64,000 nt of DNA from Hydnum rufescens UP504 (GCA_014904985.1 MU128938.1:193284-257283), one strand, 5' to 3'. Shown: positions 28,941 through 42,700, counted from the stretch's first letter. A program made the numbers and translations. The notes: a model not told the origin generated them from the letters alone.

Positions 28941-30408
28941 GTTTCAATCTTACGTAATATTCCATTCGTCTTGGCACACCAAGTGCGCGTTGCTGTCATT
29001 CACCAGGGCTTCAAGACCCTTGTATCGCTAGCTGGTTACATGTGTAATATGCCTTGATACCGGAGAAATTTCTTGGACTAGCAGTTACGACTGCTTGACC
29101 ACCACTGGTGATGACTCCCGTGACCATGTGGCCATATATTGTAGGCTCCGCGCCTAGTGAGTGAACTCCATCTCTGTCTCGAGCAAACTCGGCAATCTAT
29201 TGCAATCTTCCATCATTCGGTACATGCGCGTCCTTCGGGAGCGTCTTCTAGTGATCAAGGCTGGAAAGCGATGAAAAATTGTTGGGCTGTTGGGTTCGGA
29301 TCCAGTTCGATGACGATGATGACGTAATCCATTATCGCGCATGGGCGCTTATGGTGCACAGCCAGTGTCTTCAAGTCGATTGAGTCCGTCGAACACGATG
29401 GGTTGTGGCCGGGAATTTTTAGGTAGTTCTAGCATCGAAGGCTAGTGCGGACATGACCAATACCGTGGCTGCAGAGATGTCTGAGGTCTTGGGGCACCAG
29501 CCACGAGTCGAGTCGACGGCGGATTGATTCGCGGTGCCATACGGGCCCACAACGGACTCCATGGATGATAGCACGCGGGTGAAAGACTTAGTGTTGCCTG
29601 CTAGGGATCCCCCCCCACCGGGGGGATGCACCTCGTCGTGCATTTGGCATGCCTATACCTGGGTTCCGCCACTTCTTCGATCACCGTCCTAACCGGGAAT
29701 GTGTACGGGTCAGAATGGGATACTTGATGGCTGTGGATTTTTCTTTTTTTACATATATATCATCCTTCGGCCTTCGACGTCTTCTCGATTATATTCGTAG
29801 GACATCAAATGTGGGCTTGCCGGACGAAGCGGAGAAGCAGAGAGGGTACGTGACACATACTCTATTCGCAGGAATAACCGACTCTGTTTTTTTGGCCAAG
29901 ACAGGTAACCTTGACCGCTACGGGAATGACAAAGGCGAAGGGCCTTTTGAAGGAACTACCCCACAGCATCGCGTATCAGAGGAGTCATGAGATCGAACGT
30001 GATGGGGGATGTGACAGGGTATTCATCGCTTCTGTCTTTGCTTTCCCTGGGTCCCGGTTATGCTGTGAAACCTGGTGGCTAGTCGATCGCTAATGGGGCG
30101 ATTCGTCATGAGGTCCGCCCCAATTTCGATCTTGACGGCTGCCGTGCATTCGCTCCAGAACTCTTCGAGAGGCCGAATATATCAAACGTCCGATTCCTCG
30201 CTTCTTCGATGATGGCTTTTCTTTGTGCCCGTTGTACTCAACCCCTGTGTTTGTTTTGGGCGACGGATATGTGGGCACGTGCTCGGTGACTGCCGATACA
30301 ATCAAGCGAGAGATACACCGATTCGCGGCGATCGAATCATTTGTGGACAGGGATAAAAAAAAGAGCGGTCTTTCTCTGTGACTCTCTCTGTCCCCTCCAT
30401 ATCGAAAT
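28941..30408. other. Spacer between the two xanthine dioxygenase copies
   Basis: About 1.5 kb. It shows no third dioxygenase copy or fragment. Open frames at 29419-29643 (-) and 29649-29990 (+), and a stretch around 30200-30350 (+), have no recognisable domain. A short palindromic G/C run occurs at about 29608-29625. Confidence 0.5.
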
Positions 30409-32233
30409 ATGACAATCGAACTGTCTCCTCTGCCCTGCCTCCTAGTGCCAATCCGATCTACTTCGCCAATTTCGGCAAGGAGGTACATGGCGTAGATCCT
30501 GGAAACCTCGATCCAGCTCTTTTCAGCGCAGTCGAGAAACTCCTGTATAAGGCGCGTGTGACGTCTATTTCTTAGTCCGCTCGACACCCTATTCAATAAT
30601 AATAGCCCCTATAGCACAGTGTACTTCTATTTAGAAATGTATCCCTGAGCCCAGAGCAACAGTATGCATTGACCAAGGTGTCCCGTTTTGGCCCTAGTTT
30701 TATCCAATGCTTGGTAATAACTGTGGCTTAGGCTTCGACCCCCAAAGCGAGAACTATGGACATGGAAATAACAAGACGGGCAATACCAAGAAATCCATCC
30801 TCCATCCCGACCTCAAGACAATTCCCCGTGTTCCACAAGTGCAGCTTATCGGAAACGGTGTCGTTTACGACCACGAAGGTCTTGCCGAGGCACGTAATCC
30901 TTGAAAGATTCAAGATGATCGTGATAATGTAACAACCTAGTGTCGATCCTCTATCCAGGCCAAGTTGAAGCACCCACACCACAGGACATTCCACAAGACT
31001 GTGATTCCTGAAGCAGACGATCTCAAGTACACTCGGTTCTATCGCTGGTCATTATATTCATTTCAATTGAGGATATATTTCCACTTTACTCACCAGACAT
31101 TCTAACAGGCATATTGACGCAGCCCTGTATAATCTTTCTCCGTGAGTTTATATCTCACTTGAAATATTCTCCTTAGAGACGCTACAAGAATACACTAGAC
31201 CTCGCGTGACCACCTTATATGGCCTCAAGGTACCGACGGGCGAGCCTCAGACTCTTCGCTATGACGACGGGACTGGGGACGAACTCCGAGTGCCCCTTGG
31301 CACCACAGCATGTACGTAAATTGTGTATTCCTTCCAGACCTCAAGTGTATATCCATTCAAACGTGGGGATCAATCTGTCATAGTCATCTCGACCCGCACT
31401 ACCTTCAACTTACTTCCTAAGAACCTGAAGTCCCTGGCTGTGCGTACTAGGGTCAAGTATGCCCCTCATCCTTACGTTTGGATGGCTCCCGCCAAAAGCC
31501 GCAGCACTGGCCTTGGCATAGAGTCGGAAGGACTCGAGCTTCCGCTCTCGGAACTCCCAGAATGGGAGGACAGTAAGATAAAGATCTTCCCCATGGTAAG
31601 ATTGATTTTGAGGCTATTGTCACTTGCTATACCATGACCCTATAATTATAATACAGCTGTGGAAAAATCCAGATACCGGCGAGCTCCACTACCAAGTGCA
31701 CCCTAGTGCCGTTTACGAACTTTATATTACGCCTATTCCTGACGGAAAGCGTGAGGACGCTGGTAATGACGCTCTATATCCGGATGGCGCCCATATCACG
31801 GATCTCAAAAAGTTCGAGATCTAGTATATGAATTGCAAAGGCCAAGCATATCTCCCGAGGTCAGACTTGCTCTATTATATTCCGTTGTTGCCTCCAATCT
31901 TAGCATGCTCTTTCAATTCCCAAGTTCGTCTACCCTCACGACTGGTCAGCTGCGGTTTGCACACGTTTAGGGCCACATGACTTACGTATTTCGTGGCCTT
32001 AGGTCTGAGAACGATCTAGTTCTTTTCCACAATCGAGGCGTGCTCCATACTGTCGTTGGTGCTTTTCGAGAAGATCAGATTCGGGCTTTTCACCAGGTGT
32101 GTCCACCATCTTATTTGAGAGTATTACTTTCCTGGTTTGTGGTAAAGTTCCCACCACTTGGTTGTAGTGTAATCTTGCGGCGTCTGCTGATCCCGCCGGC
32201 CCCAGTGAAGAGGATGTGGCTAAGTGGGCCTAA
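30409..32233 (+). CDS. xanA: Fe(II)/alpha-ketoglutarate-dependent xanthine dioxygenase, copy 2 (frame breaks)
   Basis: Tandem paralogue of the upstream gene, same strand, 1.5 kb apart. The exon order and most intron positions are the same. Conserved blocks: GKEVHGVDPGNLDP, HSVLLFRNVSLSPEQQ, YGHGNNKTGN, PRVPQVQLIGNG, KHPHHRTFHKTVIPEAD, FYRW-HID (HxD iron site, from 31110), WMAPAKSRSTGLGIESEG, LWKNPDTGELHYQVHPSA, FVYPHDW, LVLFHNRGVLHTVVGAF and DPAGPSEEDVAKWA, stop 32231-32233. Compared with copy 1 and the family consensus, one base is missing at three places: 30433-30435 (C-run, in the N-terminus), 30734-30735 (exon start before FDPQSEN) and 31812 (before VRDLVYEL). Two introns begin with GC rather than GT (at 30550-30551 and about 30890). 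Otherwise its residues fit XanA better than copy 1 does. Either sequence error or a very young pseudogene. Confidence 0.82.
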
Positions 32234-34744
32234 GTTGGCATTCAGTATTATTCAATTCGGTTTCATTTCCGGTTCGTCTCTGGGGAAATTTGCGATTCCA
32301 AGGAGGATCGATTGATCGTAATTGATCATTGTACCACGATGCTGTATCTGGGTTTCCCTTTCCCTTTCTCTTGTTTCCAAGTCATTTAAACCTCATCAAG
32401 TCGTTGTCCGTCATGAACTGGATTTGGGGGACGTTGAACTAGACTTCATGTGACCCCAAGTCTCTCACCTTCTCACACCAATGTGTGTGCCTCGAGGACC
32501 GTGAGTCGTAGGGTGAGCAAATTTAAGGGCCGGAAGGGGACCCGAACTGGGCTAGAAACACCGCTTTGATTATTGACTCATGCGAGGTTACGGTACGGAC
32601 CGCGCCTGTAACCCAGTAAATTATTTTTGTTTTATTTGGCGGTCTCGTTTTCTCAAGGCTCCGGCAGTGCCATGCACAGCTGCAATACTACTGTAAGTGT
32701 TCTGTGGCTGGCGGCACCTCCCTTCCTCTTTACTCTTTTCTAATTCTTATGATACAATGTATCCTGTCCCTCGTTACGAACCCATTATCCCCCCAATGTT
32801 GGAATTACGGTCTGTTGTTGGCCCTTTTTATGGTAAATTACCGGCATCCAGAACCCACATGTACTAGCGTGAGAGTGAGCGTGAGCTTTCGATGGGTATA
32901 ATCGATAAGGCGTTTATTTTCAGCCCTGTTTTGCTTGTTTTTTTTTTTTTTTTTTTTCCCTTCAGATCCGTTGGTACACAGGCCAAAATTAGGGGGGGTC
33001 CGCATCGCATTGTCCACATTGCCCATCTGGTCCTATATCATATTACAGCTGTACTCGGGAATCGGGGATGAGCAACCAAACGCACACAACAATAATAATA
33101 CAATATTTCCTTTCACGGCCGTACTTACTTTGTTCTCTCTCCTTCCGAGTAAGGCAAGATAAGAACCCTTTGCTTGGTATGTAAAAACATCTATAATCGG
33201 GACTTACGAATTGGCAGTCTCCCCCGCCCCCCCTCGGTACGCGTGAAAGCTATGGTTAATCACTTAACCAGGGCCCCAGAAGGACGACAGTGATCCACCT
33301 CGGCTGGATACTTCGGTAGTTTTTTTCGTGTCAATTTGCCAATGGGATTCTTGTATCAATCCATACATATATGCATGGTCCGTCTACTGTCAACGTCAAC
33401 GTCAACGTCCTTGGATATATACAGTACATAATGGCTAGCTGCAGGTTCTTTTTGATTGATTGGCTCTTTCTTTTTTTTTTCTCGCTCTTCTCTTCCTCTT
33501 CCTCTTTGAGCTCTGAGGGTAGCCGCCGCTAATACCGTACATGGTCCCAAGCCAAGCAAGGCAAGCCCCTACCAGGACGGATCACTTCCGGTTTCACTCC
33601 ACAATTTATGTACTTGCAGAAAGGAAAAACTTGCTGCGCACGTTACGAACGTAAATTTATAAAGTAAGACTATGTAAAAACAAAAACAAAAAAAAAAGTG
33701 GTGGATGCTCGGCAGGCTTTTTTTTTTTTGGGGAGGGGGGGCCCGGGGAGGGTCCAGGGGAGGGAGATTCCACCTTCTATTTTCAAATCTGGATGGGATA
33801 GATCTTGGGCTTGGCTTGATATATTGTATTATCGTGTATATATTCCACAAGGCCCGCCAAAGCACCCATGACAAGTATACAACAGTTCTTGAACTTACAT
33901 CATCCCTTGTTGATTTTAGCCGAGCATACTGTACTTCAGCAGACGAATTGTGGATTGAACGAATCCATACACTTTTTTTCGTCGACGGCCGTACTAGCTA
34001 CAGAACTACACATCATTACGATACCGAAGGTAATTAATTGATGGAGTTGGGTTGGGGAAGAGGAAGGGGTATTGGCATGGACGCCCAATTGGTTCGCATT
34101 ACTTGTACATACAAGCGCGAGAAGCTGGAGAGAATTGTGATCGCATCGAGCTGGAGGCAGTTGGGAGAGGTTAAAAGACGATTGCGGAAAAGCGACAAAA
34201 AGATTCGACCAGGGGAAGACCTAGGGTCGGGTGAGAGGGCAGGAAGAAGGGACGGGTTTAAAAACAATAAGGAGAAGGCGAGCCTAGTGTAATTAAGAGG
34301 TCAAGGAGGAAGAGACAGAAAAACTGAAGAGAAGCCGGAGCAACGAACGATGACCGAAAGACGAGATTGATATAGCGAGGAGCGAAACGAAGGAAAATAT
34401 AGCAGGATAGGGCGGGTTGCTTGCGCAATAACGCGTGGAGGAGGGCGGAGAGGCTAAAAACAAACCTACCTAACTAGGAGCGTGAATGAGTACGTTATGT
34501 GTGGGACGAGCGAGGAAGCAACGACGGGTTTATGAGTGGAGGTGGGTGGGAGTCAAGATGAATAGACTGCCAGAAGGTTTTAAGGTCCAAAGGCCAAAAA
34601 GAGATACAAAGCAACTCGAGGAGCCAAAAAAGGAAACGAAACGAAAGCGAAAGTATTTCATTGCCGTTGATGGTACTGCTGTCAAGGACAAAGCGACCTG
34701 CAACATTCCCTCCAAAGAAAGACCAACCAGTTTCCACCTGCATA
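32234..34744. other. Intergenic, low-complexity rich
   Basis: About 2.5 kb between converging genes. It contains a poly-T tract at about 32939-32957, further T/A tracts (about 33472-33481, 33690-33698, 33718-33730), a G-run at 33731-33745 and a threefold gtcaac repeat at about 33389-33406. No coding sequence is recognised; part should be the 3' UTR of the C2H2 gene. Confidence 0.5.
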
Positions 34745-36404
34745 TCATTGCCCTGGCTGGTTCCGCAATGTAGACTGTGGCCCGTGCACACCCTTGAAAT
34801 GTTGGCAAAGGTTGTCATAACGACTAAACTCTCGCCCACACCCCGGATGAGGGCACTCATATGCTAGAAAAGGGGAGGAAGAGGGAAAGATAAGAGTCTG
34901 TTGACAGGATATATTGCAAGGACTCACGTTTGTCGTTTGTGTGAATGGAACGCACGTGCCGCTTGAGGTGCTCGGCACGAATGTAGGCTTTGCCGCATCC
35001 TTCCACTGTACAGACGAATGGCCGGGAACGCAGTTCAGCGTCATGCGCACTGTCTGCTGCATTCATGACTTCGCCTGGCCCGGGGTACGGAGTTGCGGGT
35101 GGTGCACCCAAAGCATATGCCAGACTGGAGGAAGTCGGGCCGTTTGCAGCAGGTCGGAATGGTTTCTCATCGCCTCCCCACCCGGCTAGTGATGAACTCC
35201 CGGGAGTATAGTAGTACCCCGTTGGGGTGGAGGGAGAAGCCAGGGGTTGCGTAGCCTGTGCTGGCGGTGCCTGAGATGTAGCAGGGACAGCAGAGACAGA
35301 GGGGACCTGCCGTCCTCGGCTCTTCTTAATGAGATTCGGTACTGGGACGGGTGATGCGACTAAGGCTGGTCGTGGAATGTCAGGATGAGTTGGAGTACCA
35401 GGGACCATCTGTTTTGTAGGATTGGGGCGGGAGGAGTCGGTGTGCGAAGAGGGCTGGCTCTTTAGCGAAGAGGAATGATGTTGTGGGGATAGATCGTGAG
35501 GGACGGATTGTGCGGAAGAGGGAGATCTGCGATGCCCTGACTGCGGTGATGGATAGGCCATAGAAGAACCTTGACCAGACAAAGGCGAATGCGAATATCG
35601 TAACTGTTGCCCTTCAATCGACAAATTAGATAGAACGGGGGTCAACCGCGTGTGCGCGTGCATCTGAGTCTGGGGGGGTGAGTATGGGGAGGGATAAGAA
35701 CCTGAAGGGCCGGCGGCAGGGTAAGCTGGGTGGGAGCTGTGCGTGGTACTGCCGAAAGTACCGCTTATGTTGGTCGCTGGAGACATGGAGCCTGGAGCGT
35801 AACCGGAAGAAGGGGAACCGCCTGCTGCATCATTCATATATGATTTATGGTTCAGAGGACGGGACGGTGTTGAGGGAAAAGATTTTGGGGTGGGAACAGA
35901 TGAAGTGATGGAGGAAAGTGAGCGCTCATCGGAGGAACCGCCCATCTCGGAGGGCTCGTATTGAATATTCTCACAGCTTGCAGGGTATGCCGAGCTCTCT
36001 GGCTGTTGGACGGCAGGACTGTAATCCCAGCCGTAGCCACCATCTTGAGGAGGTAAAGTGGACGTAATGGCGTAAGAATTTTGTTGGTTGTGCTGCGGAG
36101 GATACGGCGAGGCATGCTAAAGAGGGGAGAGAGGGGGATAAATGGCACGAAGGGAGTATAAGACTGTTCAGGGGTGTCGACTTACACGGAAGGTGGTTGG
36201 AGCAGAGTCGTAGAGGCCGTTCTCGATGGCAGGAGACTGCTCTGGATGGCCAGGGCTGTATTGAGCTGTCGTGATGTAGGGCCCGTTGTAGGAGGGGTCA
36301 AAGTTGCGATGACCGTCATACTGAGTTTCGTACACGGCAGTCTGCTGAGGCATGACTATGACTGGGTTGTGAGGGAGAGGATAGCGGTGCTTTGGTGTGG
36401 ACAT
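34745..36404 (-). CDS. C2H2 zinc-finger transcription factor, paralogue 1
   Basis: Three exons (36404-36186, 36116-34928, 34863-34745) join in frame to 508 residues without any frame break. A long disordered Ser/Pro/Tyr/Gln-rich region precedes a basic signature KKSRGRQVPSV and two C-terminal C2H2 fingers: FVCTVEGCGKAYIRAEHLKR-HVRSIH and YECPHPGCGREFSRYDNLCQ-HFKGVH, with a TNDKP linker resembling the canonical TGEKP. This points to a sequence-specific nuclear DNA-binding regulator, in general layout like Msn2/4-type proteins and like the agaricomycete C2H2 regulators linked to fruiting (the latter link is only a suggestion). The last intron splits the linker proline codon, exactly as in the paralogue at 44.3-45.7 kb. 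Target genes cannot be inferred. Confidence 0.9.
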
Positions 36405-39400
36405 GAGTGGGCTGGGCAGTGCAACGGGGGACAGCGGGCGCTTAACGGTTTGTTCAAGGGGAGGGGGAGAAGAGTGGAAAGATTATATACAACCTATGGC
36501 GAGAACTAAAAAGTCACCCCGGAGAGGCGCGCGGCCACGGCCGAATTGCACCTCGGTTTATGTTCTGGTTCTTTTCCTGTGTCCCTGCTCCCTCGTGTCA
36601 TAGCTGTGCTCTCGCATACACGGGTCTTTCCAAAGCCTGCCTGCCGCTTTCGGGCGCCAATTTCCTTTTTTGGCGGAGTTTGTGCGCCTTCTACACACGC
36701 CATGGCCCCCTTTGTGTTCCTGGCCCATCCCCGACCCATCCCCGGTTACAGTACTGGGGGGCGGTCAAGGCGAATAACGTCTGGAGTGTTCTCTTCTCGC
36801 CGTATCACTGCTTTTTGGCAATGTTTGCTATGCACGGGTGGCACCCGGCATCGGACATCCGCTACGCTGTCACCTCCGCGTACGTTTCTTTTTCTCCCAC
36901 TTGCATTTCTGTGCCTTGTGGGTGTGGGACTATCAATCACAGCAACATATAATGATCCCATCCCTCATATCCCAGACGCACTTGCCCGATTCGAGTACAC
37001 CGACTTAACCCCTCTCGCATTCGGGTCATAAATATACCTCTGGAAATGACCGCGTGTATCGACGCCGTCCGTTCATCTCGATTCACTTATACATATTTCC
37101 ATTTCTTTCCTCTTCCGAATCTCTCGGTTTTCTGCAGTGCAAGGCTGTGTCTCCCCCCAGACAGCGCCCATCTCCAGTCTCTTGACTCCGGCACCGCTAA
37201 TCCGATCCGGGCACTATTGGAAATATGTGGCTGGAGCGACCTTTCTGGGCGCGTTGACTCGAAATATACCAAGATCGTTAACTTCTAGCCGAAAACGGTG
37301 GCCGATAGACTCGGCAAGGTATATGTGGAGTTTTCCGTGCCATGAAAGGAATTTCCCGCGATCCGGAATTGTCTGTCTCCGTCGAGCAACCCGTCCTATA
37401 TCGCTGCTACTACATGGGAAATTTGCACTCCTGGCGCAGTACATTTTCTGGCCTTGCCACACATTTTGCCCATATTTGAAACCTTTTTTTTCCCGGATTT
37501 CACGCCTGTGTCTTGGATCAAAATTGGCCCAGGGAGTTCGCAGGCTACGATTTTCCGATTTCATATGGGGCTAACATCGAATATTACAGAGATTTGAAAC
37601 AGGTTGCTGTTCTTCGTCAGTACATTACTGGGACGAATCTAGCTATGGGCAGCCAGACACGTTCATCGCGATCCTTCCGTCGTCCTGACCCATCTCACAT
37701 CCGATATAAGCCCAGCTGCGCCCCCCAGCGTTCATATCACCCTCGCCCAATACGGCTGCACAACTCGACTCCTATACCCAGGAAGATGACGAGGTTGGCG
37801 AGACACCCTTGCCAGGGCAAACCAGAAAGACTCCTCTTTTCTGAAGGAATAACGCTCCTGGTTTGTTGAACTACAATTCCGTTCAGGGCATTCACTTGTA
37901 TGTGCGTACTGTCTGAGTGCCCAACATGCACTATTTATAGGATTATTTCGTGCTTCGTTCTGAGTTACTGTGCGACGCCAGCCAGTGCCGGTTGGACTCA
38001 CTGCTCCGCTTCCGCTTTTCAGCTACCTTTGGACAAATTATTTTCGCCAAGCGAGTTGCTCCCTTAGTCACAGTAAAATATTAAACTTTTTCATAATTTG
38101 CCGTCTCTCTTCCCAACCGCGCCACTCGCGAAATGAAAGGTTTCGTGAACTCGGCCCGAAAGTGGGCTTTCCTTTCGGCTGGGCCGGGTAGAAGTGTAAA
38201 CAAAAAAATTCTCGGAACGCGTGCCGGAGAAAAACGGTGGCAATGACTAAAATGTACCCCCCCAAAGCGTGACCGGAAATGGTTCTCCCCCCCGCTTGAG
38301 TTCCAGGGTTACGAATAGACGCGCGCTTCGATTAAATAAATCAGGCGGTCATTTTCTGATCCCTCACTTCTTGTGTAATGTCGTTCCACGCTCCAAAGAC
38401 CTATGCACCCTTGGTGAATATACAGTAGTACGTCTAGTATGCTAGGCATGAACTGATCGCCGCGCTGGTTCAGGCAAGATAAATTTCCTGTCATCAGTGA
38501 AAAGATTCCATCCATTAGTAGTTTCAAGAACTTTGCAACAAATCCAGCTATAGCTAGTCCGCACGAGCGTCCCAAGTTGGAGGTTCGACATTCACCACCA
38601 CTCATATTTGCACAAAATGGGATACTCTCGGGGCAGTTGTGTGACTCTCACGTGGCCTTTGAGCGCGCTTTTGGCCAGTGGAGACCCCGTGAGCAAGATT
38701 CAATGCGGGAAATCAATCCCAGAACGAAGATCAACCGAGAATATTATGCAGGTAGACTTTTGGGGGGGGGGGGATAGGGATCATCTACTCATCGCTCTCA
38801 GAAAGATCCGCCACCGACGATCATACGGATCAATCTCACCCAAGCCAACATTCTCGGGGACCAGCTATTAGCGGTTGTTTTGTTGTTCGTGGCCCACTCA
38901 TACATTCTATTACTTAAAACCTGCGGTCAAATTTCAGCGTCAGATCTACAGCACTGTTCAAAATTGGAGAACGGGATTCCGGGGATATGTATAATGTATC
39001 TAATTTTTGTTTCGAAAATGCGATCCGAACTGGGTTCCGTCGGATTTCCGCCTTATTCTTCCTCATCTGCCGAGGGCCGAGGGGTATACAGTAATAGTAG
39101 TGGTGGCATAAATCCGACACCACACCGGGTTTCCTGGCAGAATTGAATCACACCATGCAAATCCATTCTCTCTGTACCTCTACAGTGGGGGCGCAGAACA
39201 GCGGAAGTCCCTATTGACGAGGCGCAAAGAAAGAGCGGGGGGGAAGGACCATGTCCGGCACGGCCGTTGATGCATCGGAGTGAGAGCGATCCGCGAGCGA
39301 AGCGCGCATGGCTCCTCCAGTCCCCCTTCGTACCACATTTGTCTATGAGAACGCGCACTCTGCTGCCCGAGGCGCGTGGCGTCCTGGATCCAGGGAAGGA

Positions 39401-39725
39401 AGGGGGGGGGCGCTTACCGCTGCATCGTCTCTCCCGAACAATACAAAATTAGATCTGGGCGTCTCACCGTACGTGCTGTGCTGTGCTACCGTTTGGACAT
39501 AGATCCTCAGATGCCAAGCCAATTCCAAATTCTACCAAAAAATAAACGCCCGTGTTCCCCTCTTGTGCTCACCTTGGCTTGACAATCCAAAGTCGAAACA
39601 CAAAGATCCTTGAGTGCTTATGAAGATATAAGAATTCTCTAATGCCCTCACCAGCCCGTCCGGAATTCCATTCCACCATCACCATCGCTAAAGAATGGCA
39701 GGACCGCGTAAAGTGGGAACAATTT

Positions 39726-39744
39726 GATGATGATGATGATGATG
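39726..39744 (+). repeat. GAT trinucleotide microsatellite
   Basis: Six GAT units in a row inside an otherwise unassigned frame. The repeat would encode an aspartate run if translated, but I see no support for a gene here. Confidence 0.7.
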
Positions 39745-42700
39745 AATACGATGAACGGGTGAGAGGGGAGTTTCAAGGCCTGCCTGCCTGCCTACCATCA
39801 ACATATCAGAGAGCACTGAATTTCTGTACTAATTCGTCGGGGGGGGGGGGGGACCGTCCGCAACCGGATGACACTTGGGACACGTATCATAACCATGTGT
39901 GCATTCTAGTACTCTGCGCACGAAATCAGCCCGTTTGATTAACGCCGTCTTGCGTCACTTTAGAAATATATTTACGCCGCTCCTTCAGATATGATACGGA
40001 GAGCAACAGTGGGAGAAAGCAGGAAGACGGTGTGTGGCTGTTAACATCGGAACCATGCATGCGGTGGTTGTCCGTCCCGTCGACAAAAGGTCGGACACCA
40101 GGGACTCCCGGGTCCTTACAGGGCGACTTACTGTAATTTTTTAATGATCATCCAGGTGATAGGCCTAGGGGCTCGGCGGATCTGTACATCAAATTCGTTT
40201 CAAGCGAACAAAAGCGCGACATGGAGTCATATAGGTATACGCACAGCGACAATAACATAACGATGACACAACAAATTGGATCCTATGATCCGTCAGATTT
40301 CTGCTGTACGTGTACACTTACGTCGCAAGTGAGACTATTGCGATATTCCTCGAACACTTCTTGAAATGGCGAAGACCGTGACGGGCTACGATCTACGATG
40401 CGACACGAGGAGATCTTTGAAGTGTTTAATTTCTAAATACGAATTAACCATTAAAATGTGTCGGACTCACAATAGGGGCCACTATTGTTGTCGATGAATG
40501 AATCACGCAGGATAACGAATGACACGTCCATATGGAAATCCAACCAGTAGAAGACAAACGGGCCCTATGGGCGCACTAACCTCGTGGTGCATCGGCGGTC
40601 CCACATCGGTTGCCTCGGAGAACGACTGCGGGGGACAAAATTAGTGCGACCGTAGTTCCTTACGAGATAGAGAGGGTTCTCGGGCTAACATCGTACCGGC
40701 GCCGGCACTCGCGATAAGACGCAAAGGGTAGGTGTTCCTCAGATGAAAGCAGCCTGCCAAGCACTTTTTGGATCATAATTAGTGGCGTTGAGTATTGAAT
40801 TTCGGTTGGATCCGAATTCTTTACCGCTGGGGGACGGTGACCTCGAGTAGGCTTACTGCTGATGCACCTCACCTATCTGGGTACTGTCCTTAGAGAACAT
40901 GGCCCCTGAAGCCCTGTCAATGCTTCGGCGGGTGTCCATGGATTCTTATTGGCTTCTTACCGCTCCACTGAGAAATCCTGAACAAGAATATTGGTAAGGC
41001 ACAATAATGTTACAAACGGATGGAATTGCGTATCATGCCTCGTGGCCCGACCTGTGATATTGTCTTCCTTTACTGATAAGACCCGAGCGATGTGACATGC
41101 GTAGCCTTCCAAAGCAGGTAGCCTTGGGCTCTCCGCTCCCAATCATATAGCTCGGGTTGAGCCCATCGCGCAATTATTGATTCCAGGCGACGGATTATCT
41201 TTCCCTTGGACCAGCTGAGCTGGACTGGTTTTGGCTCTGTTCACATCCGCAGATCGTTATCATCATCGGCCGATCAACCTATCTCAATAACGCAAAAGTC
41301 TCATGCTTCTCTCGACACAAGACCGGGGGCCTTTCTGCCTGTTTTTGCACTCTCCTCTTGGCGATGGGCAGGAATATTTTGTTTTGGTTTGGTTCATTAT
41401 CGGGCTTCATCTGGAGAGGTCGGTGAGAGTGCCTGGCCGTCCTTCGTCTCCCCCCTTTTTTATCCACCTCTCCTTCCCAATCGTTCCTGTTTGTCCAAAT
41501 GGAAACGCCTTGCGAGGGCTGCTTCAAATGTGCTTCTGAGAAGGCGCCCTCCACACTGGATGCCCCTTTCGGAGCACACCCCCCTTTTCTTCTGTCCCCC
41601 CTGGAAAAGCAGGCGTACTCGGGCGAGGAAGCTGCTTTGCGCCCTGATTCAGGCTCAGGCTTGATCATGACCTAAATGGATCTTCGCAGTACGACCTCCG
41701 GTCCCGAATTGGATAGCTTTTTCGTTGATTGGGCTTCAATGAACAACTATTTGAATATATATACCCCTCATTATAACGTAGTGTGGATGACAATGATTAC
41801 TGTACAAATGGTCATAAAAGGTCATGATCCACAAGTTTGGATCACGGCCTTAACCTGGGCAGTTTTCATAGGCGTCTTCTCGAAATCCAATTCCCAAGGA
41901 GCGGAACTCGGGTCAGCGACCTGCAGCGCAAAGCCATCACCACCGTGGGGATAAAATTGCGGAAATTCCCTATATATATATGTCTGCGGATGTGTGGCCT
42001 TTGCGTTTCATTTCGTCCACACTCTTGCTGACCACAACCAAGAAATGAAAATTCACATGGTTCATTTTTTACAGCGGGATACGTCACGGGGTACGTAGAT
42101 GTCACCTCGTGACATTCCGCAAACTATACAGTACAGGTAATAGGTCTAATCATTCCGTTTGCAGCAGCGCCCATTTATCCTCGATCATTCCCCGGAAGGC
42201 CGGTATCGCGGGCACTCACTGCCCGGGCTTACAGTAAAGTCCATCATCTTCGGGGCTGTACCTTTTCCAGCCAAAAAAAGAAAAAGAAAGAAAGAAAAAA
42301 GAAAAAAAAAAAAAAAGTCACAACCGGTGAGCGAACCAAGTCCGAAGCGCCGGAAAGACACGATCGAGCCCTGAGAAGTCCCAAACAAAAAAGATATGTA
42401 ATACAAATAAAACACCCAGGCATCCGTTTTGTCAACCAGCCACATACACACACATGATGTGCATGTGTTCACTATGGCGCCACTGTGGGCGGGTGCGGGA
42501 TCCTTGGACCGCGTTTTCGTTCATGACCGCTCGTGATCGTCCCCATGCGACCCGAGTAGTCGGCCGATGCCAACTTGGACAATAAAAATGTGATTTTATT
42601 CATGTGTGTATCACATCTGCTGACCTCTTCTTTGTTTTGTTGGTCTTCACTGCTGTGGCAACGGTCGGATGCCACAGATCTTGGAAATGATGTGCTAGGG

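Noticed and set aside
28941..30408. Possible third xanthine dioxygenase fragment between the two copies
   Set aside because: None of the conserved blocks (HxD, PQVQ, WKNP, LFHN) appears in the spacer.
32500..32625. tRNA-like sequence with a gttcggg-type B-box on the minus strand
   Set aside because: I could not form an acceptor stem or a matching A-box at the right distance.
36546..37031. 161-codon plus-strand open frame upstream of C2H2 paralogue 1
   Set aside because: No domain, low-complexity Cys/Phe/Pro composition, and it lies in the probable promoter and 5' UTR of the minus-strand gene.
39642..39938. 98-codon frame with an Asp run
   Set aside because: The length depends on a GAT microsatellite and a G-run; no homology or splice context.
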